A DNA stretch of 51,035 nt, taken from contig RQSC01000626.1 in assembly GCA_013416795.1 (NCBI GenBank), positions 52,506-103,540 of the forward strand, given 5' to 3'. The position numbers were made by a program, and so were the translations under genes. The notes below the pieces were generated by a model that worked only from the letters and a program-made list of their open reading frames with translations, did no database searches and was not told the origin of the DNA. Source of the stretch: Prasinococcaceae sp. CCMP 1430 (Eukaryota; Prasinodermophyta; Palmophyllophyceae; Prasinococcales; Prasinococcaceae). This document shows positions 41,537 through 51,035 of the stretch, piece by piece (positions within the stretch are counted from its first letter, which is position 1; each line of letters begins with the position of its first letter).

Positions 41537-42137
41537 CGGCCGCGCCGCGCCGCGCCGCGCCGCGCGTCGCGCGCGCGCCCAGCCGCCGCCGCCGCGTCAG
41601 CGCGGCGATCGCCGGCGGCGCGCGCGCGCGTTGACCGCTTCGGGGAACTCACACTCACGCACACACGCACGCACCAGTGTTGTACAGCATGCTCTGGAAG
41701 GTTCGACCGTCAAAAACACCGCGCCCACGTCAAAATGCGAGCAGATGGCCGCGACGCCTGCCTTTTCGCCATGGGCCCACGCGGCGCTGCCGCGCGCCGT
41801 TCGACGCGCGCGCCCCCGCCCGCGAGCGGGTGAATCTCCCAATGTCGAGGCCGCGTAATTTCGTATGTACATTCCGTGTTTTCATCGCCTCGAGCGAAGA
41901 TCGGATCGGGAAAGTGCGGGGGTGTTTCGCGGGGCGGCGCCGCGGCGAACGGCAATTGCGCCATTTCGCGCGGCGCAATCGCCCAACCCGAATAGCAGCG
42001 GCCGCGCAGCAGGGAGCGTGCGTGGGGGGGGGGGGGTGCTCGCGTGCGTGGGGCGCGTGAGGGAGTGTGGCGCGGTGCCACACGCCGCGCGCGGGACGCG
42101 CGGCGGTGGGTCGGGCGCAGGCGACGCGGGGCGACCC
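41537..42137. promoter_or_regulatory. Divergent region TTC12-like / MBL-fold
   Basis: 600 bases between head-to-head starts. It includes a GCCGCGCCGCGCC repeat next to TTC12, ACACACGCACGCACC near 41657, and a run of about a dozen G at 42026-42037. From 41865 the downstream frame is open but without conserved features. No RNA gene was seen. Confidence 0.4.
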
Positions 42138-43466
42138 ATGGGAGGCGACGCGGCGGCGGCGGCGCCGCGCCGGTGGTACGTACGTCCCTGGTGGGCGGTG
42201 CCCGCCGCCGTCGCCCTCGCGTCGTACGCTGTGCTCGCGCAGCTCGCGCGCGTCGACGTGGAGCCAACGGCGAGCAGCTGCGAGGCGCAGGTGGCGCTCA
42301 CCCCCAACAAGGGCGAGGCGCTCGCGGCCTACCCGTGGATCTGCGGCGGGCAGGAGATCGCGCCTGAGCTGGACAGTCCCGTGCGCGTGTATGCCTTCAC
42401 GCAGCCGACGGGCTCGTGGTGCTGGTCTAACGGTGGGCTGATAGTCGACGAGGGCGCCGGCACGTTCAGCGTGGTCGACACCGCGACCGACGCGCGCCTC
42501 ACCGCACGCATGAGGGAAGCGTACGAGGGGATCGTCGACGTCGACAGTGCGGAGGCGCGATGGCTCCTATTCACGCACGGCGACATCGACCACGTGTGGG
42601 GCGCCGACGTGATGGCCGCCCTGGGCAAATTCGGCGTGGTGGCGCACAAGAAGACCGCCGACATGATCGACAGCGCGCCAAACCCCGAGGAGTTCGCGCT
42701 CAAGATCAACCGCGGGAGGCTGGTGTGGGCGCTGCTCGCTCCGGGCGGCGAGCCACGCTTGGCGCTGCGCGCCGCGCTGGCGGTGATGCCGACGGGGCTG
42801 CGGGACCACGCTCTCGCCCTCCTCGGCAGGCTGCGCGCCGCCGAGTTCTTCGCGCCGTTCCACTTCGACGAGGTGACGCGCAATACCCGCGCCAGCAACG
42901 TGTACGATGAGCGTGTGGCTACCCTGTCGCTGGGCGGCGCAGGCGCCGACAGCGCCACGCACAAACTCGCCATGCACAAGGTCGAAGGCGCACACTCGCC
43001 CGGCGACACCTTCATCCACGTGCCGCAGCGCGACGTGGTCTTCGCGGGCGACCTGCTCTTCATCGGCGTGTCGCCGCTCATGTGGGTCGGCCCCGCCGAG
43101 AGCTTTGTCGCAGCGCTGAAGGAACTGCTCGCCACGGGGGCGAGCCTCTTCGTGCCCGGCCACGGCCCCGTGACCGACCGCGGCGGCGTCGAGGCGTCGA
43201 TCGACTACTGGGAGTACGTCGCCAAGGGCGCCGAGGCGTGCTTCAGCGCGGGCGCGGACGCGGACGACTGCGGCCTCGAGATGCTGGCGGACCTCCCCAC
43301 GCCATGGAAGGACTGGACCGACCCCGAGCGCATCCTCGTCAACGTCAAGGTGCAGTATGGCCACCTTGCGGCCCCGGGCGAGTTCAAGGTCAACAGCACG
43401 CTGAAGTTCGACCTCATCGGTGAGCAGGGCAAGTACCTGGTCAAGAAGCAGCTCGGCTACCTGTGA
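42138..43466 (+). CDS. Membrane-anchored metallo-beta-lactamase-fold hydrolase
   Basis: Single exon, 442 residues. Residues about 14-36 (WYVRPWWAVPAAVALASYAVLAQLA) form a signal anchor, so the enzyme domain sits on the far side of a membrane. The MBL fold is clear: FTQPTGSWCWSNGGLIVDEG, the metal motif THGDIDHVWG (HxDxDH, with Asp in place of the second His of the usual HxHxDH), EGAHSPGDTFIHVPQRDVVFAGDLLF (third His and bridging Asp) and PGHGPVTDRGG (last His). An insertion of about 90 residues (residues 170-260, NPEEFALKINRGRLVWALL onward) is not seen in minimal members. The C-terminal part LVNVKVQYGHL adds a family-specific extension. The substrate is unknown. ATG 42138 precedes the anchor directly. 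It converges with the LRR gene. Confidence 0.88.
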   Translation: MGGDAAAAAPRRWYVRPWWAVPAAVALASYAVLAQLARVDVEPTASSCEAQVALTPNKGEALAAYPWICGGQEIAPELDSPVRVYAFTQPTGSWCWSNGGLIVDEGAGTFSVVDTATDARLTARMREAYEGIVDVDSAEARWLLFTHGDIDHVWGADVMAALGKFGVVAHKKTADMIDSAPNPEEFALKINRGRLVWALLAPGGEPRLALRAALAVMPTGLRDHALALLGRLRAAEFFAPFHFDEVTRNTRASNVYDERVATLSLGGAGADSATHKLAMHKVEGAHSPGDTFIHVPQRDVVFAGDLLFIGVSPLMWVGPAESFVAALKELLATGASLFVPGHGPVTDRGGVEASIDYWEYVAKGAEACFSAGADADDCGLEMLADLPTPWKDWTDPERILVNVKVQYGHLAAPGEFKVNSTLKFDLIGEQGKYLVKKQLGYL

Positions 43467-43637
43467 GGGTGCTGTCCTCACCGTGCAGCACGGCCCCTTG
43501 TTGTAAGGCACTTATATACAAATGGACTATCGATCTGAGGGCGCCGCTGCGTGGATTAGGGGTTTGTGAGCTCGGCGCAAATCCGCCACGCGCCACAGCA
43601 TCGCCTCTGCCGCTCGCGCCTCCGCGCAGCCGGGAAG

Positions 43638-44067
43638 TCATCCGCCTGCCGCGGGGGGCGCCGCCTCGTTCACACCCGCGGCGGGGGCGACAACTGTGTA
43701 CTCGAGCACCGTCGTCGCATCTTCCTGCCCCTCAGGCACGCACGCCACCCGCAGCGCGCCCTCGCTGCCGACTTTGATCGGGCCGGCGCTGACGAACACG
43801 CCGGCACTTTCGCCTTCGTCGGCGAAGGCGACACCTTTCGCATAGCTTGCCGATGCCCCTGGCGAGGTCGCCCCATTTCGGCTGACCTCCTCATTGCCAA
43901 CGCGCTCCAGTGCCACACCCCCTACCATCACCGCGGTGACGCCCGGTGCTCGTATCTTGAAGCCCACCTCCGACCCCGCCTCGAGGGTGCCGCTCATCGG
44001 ATGGAAGAGCCGGCAGTCCAACAGCTCGAACGATGGCAAGGTGAGCGGTAGCCGATGCTGACGCGAC

Positions 44068-44102
<35 letters not shown>

Positions 44103-46376
44103 CGGCCCCTTGTTCAGCCCCCGCGAGCGCGCGGCGACCACCTTGAAGGACAGTGCACGCACCTCTTCCTCGCCAATCCTTTCATCTCGCACGTTAAGGT
44201 GCGCGTAGTATGTGCCCTCGCACGGCACGCACAGCCGCACGGCGTACACGTCGGCTGCCTCGCGCTGCACGAGCGCGGCACCGGGCAACGGCGAATGCAG
44301 ATCGCCCGAGCTCACCATCGAGGCAGACAGCGAAACGCCAGGCTCGGGCGCGACCACACGCACGAGCAGGTCCGGGCTGTCGTGTTGTGCGTCCACCACG
44401 GCCGCAGCGCTGGTGAGCAGCTGCAGACCAGCCTCGAAGAACGCCGGGCTGCACTGCGGCAGCGACCAGAACTCATTCGCTGAGAGCATGCTGGTCGACT
44501 GTGCGGCGGCATCGCTTACGGCCTCTCCCCCAGGCCCGGGGCTCCCCAACACCGGGTAGTGGTCGTAGACGAAATCCGCTGCGCTGCGCACAAAGTGAAG
44601 CGCGGGACGACCGCTCTCCGCCGCGAGCGCACAGTCCACCATCTTCCAGTCATCCCCAGGTAAATGCAGGGCGTTCCATGCGGCATTAGGGACCTGTAGC
44701 GATGCACCTGGCAAGAAGGCAGGCCCTTTAAGGAAGCCCGTAAGCGAGCACACGTGGAGGTGTGCCACGCGTGCGAGCACTTCGAATGCCGCCGCATGCG
44801 TGCACGAGCGTCGTGCGGCGTCGGAGCCATCGGTGCCGGCCTCCAGCGATGAGAGCACTTGCGGAAAGACCGATTCAGAGTCAATGACGAAAAACGAGGG
44901 CAAGTCGGCGCCATTGACGACCACCCAGGCGTACAGCGCGTGCGCGCGCGCCTGCACGTCTTCGGCGCTCACGGGCGGTTTGGCACTCGTGCCTTTGCCA
45001 CACAATGAGTCTACCAGCTCGGCGATTCCCGTCACGTGTTCGATCGTCAACGAAGGCAGCCCAGTGCCTACCTTGTGCGGCTCGGCAACGCCCGCCGCAG
45101 CCCCGCTCGCGTTGAAGCATGCGCGTCGCCGGTTGAGACTGTCAATATCGGCTGGGGCGCTTGCAGTGCCCACCCTGTCACCGCCCGCGTGAGCACGGCT
45201 CTCAGGTCGCCCACCTGCGCCCGTGTCTACGCCTGATGTCATACCCTCGCGCGCGAGCTTGCTCGTCGCTAGCAGCGCGTTGAGCGTGTCGATCTCCCCA
45301 GGGCACGTCGATGGAAAGAAGGTGTCTCGGATGGTAGCCATCGCCGCTGCATCCGCGCCATGAAGATTGGCAGCATGCACCTTCTCCTTCGCGCTCACGT
45401 CCTCGGCGTCGAGCGAGGTAAGGCGCGGCAGGATGTGTAGAACGTGTAGGCGCATGTCGTGCGGCACTGTCGCCGAGAGTGAAGGGTTGTCGCGCACGTC
45501 GAGTACGTGGAGGAGCGGCAGCGCCCAGAGCGCGCGCAGGTCCTCAAGTGACGACAAAGAGTTGGCGCGCACGTCCAACGAGCCCAGGCGCTCGCACGCA
45601 GCCAGCGGTGCAATACGTGCAACCCGGTTGTTTGTGCATCGCACAGCGCACAGGGTGATCGCGCAGCCCACTAGTGGCGCGAGGTCGTCCACCGCGTTCG
45701 AGGCAAACGATACGCTGCGCAATGGAAGCGCCTCCAGGCCCTGTAAGGAAGTAATTGCGTTCTTGTCCACGCGCAGCTCTTCGAGTTGCGCCATAGCTGC
45801 GAGCGCGGCAAGCGACGTGAGCTTGTTTCCTGACAGGTCGAGTGTTCGCAAGTGGCGGTGTGCGGCGAGCCCGACGAGCCCCGCGTCACCGATGGCATTG
45901 TGCGATAGGTCCACGCCGGTCAGGTTGCGTGGGGGCGGCAACACGTCGCTCAGGGCCTCTGATAGCGAGTTGCCGCTCACGTCGAGGCGTGTGAGGTACG
46001 GCAGGGCGGCAAGCGCTGCAAGCGACGTGAGCCCATTCGAAGGCAGCGCGACGTCCTGCAGATGAGGGTACTGCGCGACGGCATCGATCACGCCTCCGAA
46101 TGCAGCTGCCTTTGCACGCACGCGCAGCGTCAAGAAAGCGTGCGACAGGCCGTTTGCGGTCACGCCCAAGTGTCCAAGTCCTTCACGCACGGCCTTCTCA
46201 GCAGCACTCAGTGCGCTTGACGGCTGCTCCGCCTCGGTCTCCACGACTGTTTCCGCAGGGGCGGCCTCCACAGGGGCGGTCGGCAGCGCGTCAGCAGGCG
46301 CGTCGGCAGCTGCTGGCGCCCCTTCAATTTCCAGCTCTGTCGCAGACGCGACCACTGGCGCGTCGGCGTCCTGCAT
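43638..46376 (-). CDS. LRR protein with KY-type transglutaminase-like domain
   Basis: Single exon, 912 residues from ATG 46376. After an acidic Ala/Pro-rich start come about ten leucine-rich repeats of the SDS22 type (residues about 105-330; LTRLDVSGNSL, LRTLDLSGNKLTSL, LEELRVDKNAITSL, LHVLDVRDN). Next is a kyphoscoliosis-peptidase-like transglutaminase domain (about 440-610): ARAHALYAWVVVNGA, RRSCTHAAAFEVLARVAHLHVCSLTGFLKG, NAAWNALHLPGDDWKMVDCAL, FVYDHYP. The nucleophilic-cysteine position seems kept, but the catalytic histidine of HAWN is alanine here, suggesting a pseudoenzyme. Two beta-sandwich-like C-terminal parts follow, separated by a run of ten glutamines (about 44070-44100). The frame is open upstream to 47420 without clear conservation. 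It is head to head with CFAP70, so a ciliary role is plausible but inferred. Confidence 0.84.
44070..44101. repeat. CAG/CTG triplet run coding polyglutamine
   Basis: About ten consecutive CTG triplets on the plus strand, read as CAG (Gln) on the minus strand within the LRR/KY gene, between two C-terminal sandwich-like segments. The codons are uniform, so the run is a pure triplet repeat rather than a conserved Q-rich region. Confidence 0.9.
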
Positions 46377-47346
46377 CGCACCCTCCGCGGGGATGGCAGC
46401 CCCTCGCTCTGCTGCGCCACTGTGCGCCGCCCGCACGTGCAGCGGCAAGCGGTGGGACGTGCACGCGTGTGCCTCCTGCGCCAGGCCCCTCGCCTCTTCG
46501 CGGCGGCAGCCCGCGCGCGCGCGCGCCGCAGGGCACTGCGCCGCGCGCAGGGTGTGGCCCTGCGTGCGCGGCCGTGCGGACTCTGGCTGGGGAGGTCCCT
46601 CAGACACCCTCGCCCCCTCCCCTGGCGTCCGCGCACCCGCGACAGACGATCGCCGCGCACGCGTCCCCAAACCAGCGCGCTCCCGCCGCGCGTCCGCGAG
46701 CGCGCGCGTCCGCACGCGACGATCCGGGCGCAGACCCCCTGCGACGGATGGGCGCGGCCGCGCCGCCCTCCCGGCGCACGGCGCGGTCGTTTGATCGGGC
46801 GACGATGGGGCCTCGCCCCGCGCCACCCGGCCGGGATGGCGTCCCGGCCAGCGCACGGCTGCGCCGGCTGCGGCCGCCCGCCCCGCCCGCGCCCCCGCGC
46901 GTTCCCCGAACGACCGAGCCCGATTTGGAACGCGGCGGCGCCCCCAACATAAAGCGATGATACCATGAAAAAATCGACAAAAAGTTCGTGCGTTTTGATG
47001 GCGACCCGTTCCCCCGTCTGCGCTGGCGGAGGACGGACCCGGCCGACCGACCGAGGGTGGTGGTGGGGGGGAGAGGGGGGGCGAGGAGGGGAGCGCGCGC
47101 GCGCCGGCTGGTGGGTCCCGCGCGGGGCGAGCGGGCGCGGGCGCATGGAGATGAGCTGCGGACGGACGTCGAGGCGGTGCGGGCGGCGCGCTCCATCTGC
47201 GGCCAGGGTGAGGCCGCGCGCTGCTGCGGCGGTACGCTGCCCGGCCAGACTGCAGCCTGCAGCGCCGGTTCCGCTCGCATGGGCACAGAGCGCGCGCGGT
47301 AGCGGGCGCGCCCGTCGGGGGCACCCCCTGGGCGGAGCCAGCAGCG
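46377..47346. promoter_or_regulatory. Divergent region LRR-KY / CFAP70
   Basis: 970 bases between head-to-head starts of two probably ciliary genes. The left 600 bases are very GC-rich and open on the minus strand. A less GC-rich island at 46940-46990 contains AAAAAATCGACAAAAAGTTC, the most likely core promoter zone. A G-rich run (GGTGGTGGGGGGGAGAGGGG) lies at 47058-47085. No RNA gene was seen. Confidence 0.4.
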
Positions 47347-50300
47347 ATGGCGGAAGAGGGCGCGGTGGTGCCGGATGAGGGTGGGGAAGAGGTCGAGGAG
47401 ACCCCGCCGCCCGCGCCCAAGTACGCGCTCGAGCTCGCTGCCGCCGGCGCCGCCGGCGCTGCAGCATGGGCGTTCGGGGCGGAGCCCGCCGACGGGTACG
47501 TGCGCGCACTTTTTTTTTTTTTGGCTTGGTGAAGGCGAGCGCGCGCGCCTGGGGAGGGGCGGAGCGTACGCGGGCGCGTTGGGCGCCGCGGGGGGCTGCT
47601 GGGCGGGGCGGAGGCTCACGGTCGCACTTCGTGCTCCATTTTGAAGCGGGTCGAGAGTGCGCGCGCGCTGAAAGCGAGGAGGCTTGGCGCGGCGAGCCCC
47701 TTCCTGCACTCCGTCGCGCGCGCGTGCGAGCGCTGGTCCATTTTTTTTTCTTTCCCTCGAGTCCCCCCAGACACTCTCATGAGTGTGCGCAGCCTCGAAT
47801 GGGTGTGCAGTCGCGCGTTCGGCGACGTGCGCCTACACGCCCAATCCTGAACCCGAGAGGCGCTCGTCTGCGCGCTGACGTGAACGCTCGCTCTGATGGG
47901 TGCCGCCGCGCGACGCCATCGTGTGCTGCAGTGTGACGCTTGAGCTCGAACTGCGCTTCGCCGGTGAAAACGTCACAGTGCCTCCCACCGCCACCGATGG
48001 CGACGCGGAGGATGCCGACGCGGACGCCGCCAGTGCCAATGACACTGCGCTGAGCACGAGTGGCCTGCTGCAGCGCGAGGTGAGCCCCGGCCTGGCACAG
48101 GAGCTCGTAGACACGCCGCTGGTGGTCGCGCTCGTCGCTGTGAATGGCGATGCGCGTGATGACGTCGCGACTGGCAACGTTGACCTCGCTGCGCTTGCGG
48201 TAGGGGAAGTGTCCATTGAGGCTGCCGTCCAGCTCGCGCTTGTCGAGGACGTCGTTGAGGGGGTAGCGCTCCCTGAGGACGGTTGCGAAATTGGGGTGAA
48301 GGTGACTGTGCCAGGCACCGCGGCGAAGCTGTACGATGACGCAGACGTCTCTGATGCCAACGTTGTGACGCTCGCTGGCATTGCGGCGGCCCCGTTGCCT
48401 GCGGAGTGTGCCTCCGGGTTTAGCTTCGCGGTCGCCCTGGAGCTCCCGGGCGGAGACGCAGCGCCTGCTGTTAGGGCAGAGGGTTATGCCACTCCCGCAA
48501 TTGAGGAAGAGGGGGAGGCCACTGCGCTGAGCGCCACCTGGGGGGCACCGACGCGCATCGCGCTGTCCCCTGCAGCAGGCGCGGCGCTGCGCGAGGCCGC
48601 GTTGTCCGCGGCGACGATGCGTGCCGAGCTGGCGAGATACCCCGAACCGGCTGACTCTGGTTCGGACCCACTCTTTACGAAATATCTCGCCGCGGCAACG
48701 CTTCCCCTGGAGGAGCTGGGCGCACCTGGTGCCACCGAGGTGTCGGTCGAGGCCGACCTGTCGTTGCGCGCGCCACCTTCGTCGCCCGACGAGGAAGCAG
48801 CCGCGCCTCCCGCAATGCTAGCGGCGGCCGAGCAGGCCGGTGATCCCGTGGCCGCGTGCGCAAACGACGCGCCCCTTGACGAGGGGGTCACTTCCGGCCC
48901 CTGGGAGGCAGCAGGGGGGAAGCTATCGCTGACGCTGTCAGTCCTGAGGCCGCTGGTGGACGCGTGGGCCGAGCCCCCGGTGCCGACGATTGCTCTGGAA
49001 ACGCTCATTCCGGCGCGGCCTGCAGCGCCAAAGCTTCCGCCACCGGTCGCCGCGGAAGGGTTCATTGCTGAGGTGCGCGCGACGGCGCGAATGCTGGCGT
49101 CCGAGTATCGGTCGCTCCACAGCAAGGAGCTGCTGTCAGGTAGCGACGTCGGCGTGACGGGCGCACCGCTGCCGCCTGGCCTTGCGAGCGAGCGCCACCG
49201 CCACGCTGTCTTCGAGCTCAACCGTACCGGTCAGTTCGCCGCGCTCAAGGCGCGCCTGCGCCAAGCGGCCGTGCGCGTCGCGCGGGAGCGCTTTGAGGCC
49301 AAGGGCGTCGACGCACCATCCCCCGAGGAGATTGAGCTCATGCAACACAGCCTCCACGTCGAGCTGGTAGAACTCATGCGTAAGGCGATGGCAGATGAGG
49401 CCAAGCCCAAGCAGACCGACCCCGCCGAGCCCTCGGACATCGAGCTGGCGGCGCTGGCGGATGAGCGCGAGCGAGCGGGTGACACTGCGGGGGCTGACGA
49501 CATGCACGCGAAGCGCGTGGGCGGCGAGGAGGGCCCGCACTCGGGTGGTGCGTGGGCGGCGTACGGCACCTTCTACATGCGGCAGGGGCGCGCTGGTCGC
49601 GGGGAAGAGTGCCTCAAGGAGGCGGCGGCACGCCTGCAGGGCGAGGACGACGACGCCGCCCACACAGTGCTGTTGGCGCTCGCGGCTGTCGCGCTCGAAA
49701 CCGGCCGCGCGCCCGACGCGGAGGCGCTCGGGCATGCTGCCAAGGCTGCCGCCCCCAACAAGGCGTCGGCATGGCTATTGCTCGCGCTGATATACGAGCA
49801 GATGGCCATGGACAAAGCGGCGCTCGACTGCGCGTGGGAGGGGACGCGGCTGGAGAAGGCGACGGGCGGTACGCGCGGGTCGGCGTGGGCGGCGCTGAAC
49901 GCAGAGGTCGCCGCGTTGCGTCTGCCCACGCTGGCTGCCGCCGCAGCTGCCAAGGCGGCCCTGCCCGGCGCCGCAGCCGCTGAGGGCGTGTGCGCGCTGG
50001 CACGTGCGCGCGCTGCTGCAGCCAGCGGCTCCCCCGAGGGCGCCGCGGCCGCGCGCGAGCTCGCACTTGAGGCCATCGCCGACGGTGGACCAGACGTCGT
50101 GGGGCCTGCGCAGGCTCTTCTTGGCGAACAGGCGTCGGTGGCCGGGGACTACCAGGCTGCAGCGAGTGCGTTTGGTGCTGCTGTGGCGGCCGCCGGTGAC
50201 GCCACGCGGGAGAGTGCCGTGCTCCTGTGGAGGAAGGGGTCGGCACTGCTGAGGGCGCAGCAGGCGGGGGCCGCGGTGAAGCCCCTCCTCGAATCGGCGG

Positions 50301-50560
50301 CCTCCATGCCGTGTGCTACACACTGGCTCACGGCCGGCGAGGCGTACGTGGCGCTCGGCGACGCCGAGCGCGCGGAGCAGTGCTTGTCCGAGGCCAACAC
50401 GCTCGACCCTCTGAACGCGCGCGTGTGGGGTGCGCTTGCCGCGCTCTGCTTCCAGGGCGGCCACGCCGACGAGGGCGCGCGCGCGCTCGCCGAGGCGCGC
50501 TACACGGGGCTCGACAGGCTCGACGCCAAACTGCTGGAGGAGCTCGAGGGCCTCGCCTGA
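47347..50560 (+). CDS. CFAP70: CFAP70-like ciliary TPR protein
   Basis: Exons 47347-47495 and 47932-50560 (GTACGT donor, CTGAC 47875, CAG) encode 925 residues. CFAP70 is an axonemal protein near the outer dynein arm base that affects ciliary beating. The N-terminal half is beta-rich, with VTLELELRFAGENVTV opening a C2-like region and several further sandwich-like segments. The middle, HRHAVFELNRTGQFAALKARLRQAAVRVARERF, matches the helical lead-in of CFAP70. From about residue 590 TPR repeats follow: GDTAGADDMHAKRV, AAYGTFYMRQGRAGRGEECLKEAAARL, NKASAWLLLALIYEQMAMDKAALDCAW, ending with AEQCLSEANTLDPLNARVWGALAALCF. The intron starts with an A/T tract (poly-T of about 15 near 47510-47524). TGTAAAT lies 12 bases after the stop. 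Assignment rests mainly on the helical lead-in and TPR spacing. Confidence 0.83.
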
Positions 50561-50924
50561 GCGAGAGCCCGTGTAAATGACACCCGAGGAGGCCCTCTGT
50601 CTGTGGACGCCGCGATGCCAGTTGGGGTTGGGTTTCAGGATAGATAGGGTTTGGATCTTTGCCAAACTGTGGCGCACGGCTCAACGGCTGCTCAACCAAC
50701 TCCTGCCTGCGGCGTGCGGCTTATCCACATTTCCACGGAGAGTGGCGTCACGCGCGCGACTCCGCGTATTTGGATATTGAAGGTCCAAAGAGTTTGGAAA
50801 ACACGGAGTAAAAAGAGTGCGTTGCGCTGGGGGCGGCGAGGCGCTGCGCGCGTGCGTGCGGGCACAACGGGGCGAGGGCGGGGAGTGGGCGGGGGGGAGG
50901 GGGTCGCGGCGAGCTGAAACGGAG
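50561..50924. other. Intergenic region after CFAP70
   Basis: No gene is seen. It contains TGTAAA at 50572-50577, a less GC-rich block at 50615-50820 with GGTTGGGTTTCAGG and GATAGGGTTTGG (telo-box-like), and a G-rich end leading to a possible next start codon. Confidence 0.4.
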
Positions 50925-51035
50925 ATGAGGGTGTCAGCGCCACACGCGAGCGCGGAGGCATCCTGGCCATACATGCGCGCGGCGGCCGCAGCGGTTGCGT
51001 TCGCGCCCGTCGGGCGCGGCGGGGCGCGCCCCGGG
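50925..51035 (+). CDS. Possible 5' end of a further gene (cut by window edge)
   Basis: An ATG at 50925, with another in frame at 50970, opens a frame that stays open to the last base. The second ATG gives MRAAAAAVAFAPVGRGGARPG, which looks like an organelle-targeting leader; the AFAP wording recalls the plastid signal-peptide cleavage motif of red-lineage algae. Only 37 codons are visible and composition alone could produce this, so the call is weak. Confidence 0.3.
   Translation, partial: MRVSAPHASAEASWPYMRAAAAAVAFAPVGRGGARPG

Noticed and set aside
46377-47420. Long minus-strand extension of the LRR/KY frame
   Set aside because: Arg/Ala/Pro-rich, unlike the rest of the protein, and without an ATG supported by conservation; GC-rich DNA keeps frames open by chance.
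1-51035. CRISPR arrays, insertion sequences, bacterial operons
   Set aside because: None seen; introns, ribosomal protein eL30 and cilium genes show eukaryotic nuclear DNA.

Overview
The window is nuclear DNA from a GC-rich, intron-containing, flagellated photosynthetic protist. Introns are short and follow GT...AG rules. Nearly every one carries a CTGAC branch-point motif upstream of the acceptor. The gene set includes eukaryotic housekeeping genes (cytosolic eL30, CAND1, primase small subunit, an SRRM1-type PWI splicing protein, Misato), motile-cilium genes (an STPG-repeat protein, TTC12-like, CFAP70-like) and a plastid enzyme (ferredoxin-thioredoxin reductase variable chain). A haptophyte fits best with the large multidomain glycosyltransferase; a prasinophyte green alga cannot be excluded (TGTAA-like motifs behind several genes, telo-box-like CCCTAAA motifs). 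Lineage was judged from gene content only.

Layout: 143-5708 holds three plus-strand genes: STPG-repeat ciliary protein, a novel ubiquitin-like-fold protein with an in-frame TAG, and an EngB GTPase. From 5857 to 24569 genes mostly alternate strands: a mitochondrial coiled-coil protein (-), FTRV (+), CAND1 (-), RING protein (+), small membrane protein (+), PWI protein (-), glyoxylate/succinic semialdehyde reductase (+), histone deacetylase-like (-), PPCS (+), Misato (-) and primase small subunit (+). From 25984 to 35575 come N-acetylglucosamine kinase (+), an organophosphate/phosphate antiporter (+), eL30 (-) and a three-domain glycosyltransferase (+). From 35756 to the end come a saccharopine-dehydrogenase-like oxidoreductase (-), a truncated membrane-anchored ACBP joined at an undetermined base to an unrelated protein (+), TTC12-like (-), a membrane metallo-beta-lactamase-fold protein (+), an LRR/KY-type pseudo-transglutaminase (-), CFAP70-like (+) and a possible truncated gene at the right edge.

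The genes do not form one pathway. Three or four of them (STPG, TTC12, CFAP70, perhaps LRR-KY) serve the motile cilium. Compact head-to-head and tail-to-tail spacing suggests shared bidirectional promoters. The most unusual observations are a primase small subunit lacking its zinc-site cysteines, the in-frame TAG inside a ubiquitin-like domain, the LRR/KY protein without its catalytic histidine next to CFAP70, the triple-domain glycosyltransferase, a 46-base near-perfect palindrome, and an ACBP gene cut off at a single N. All exon borders were placed by eye from splice motifs, reading frame and family conservation.
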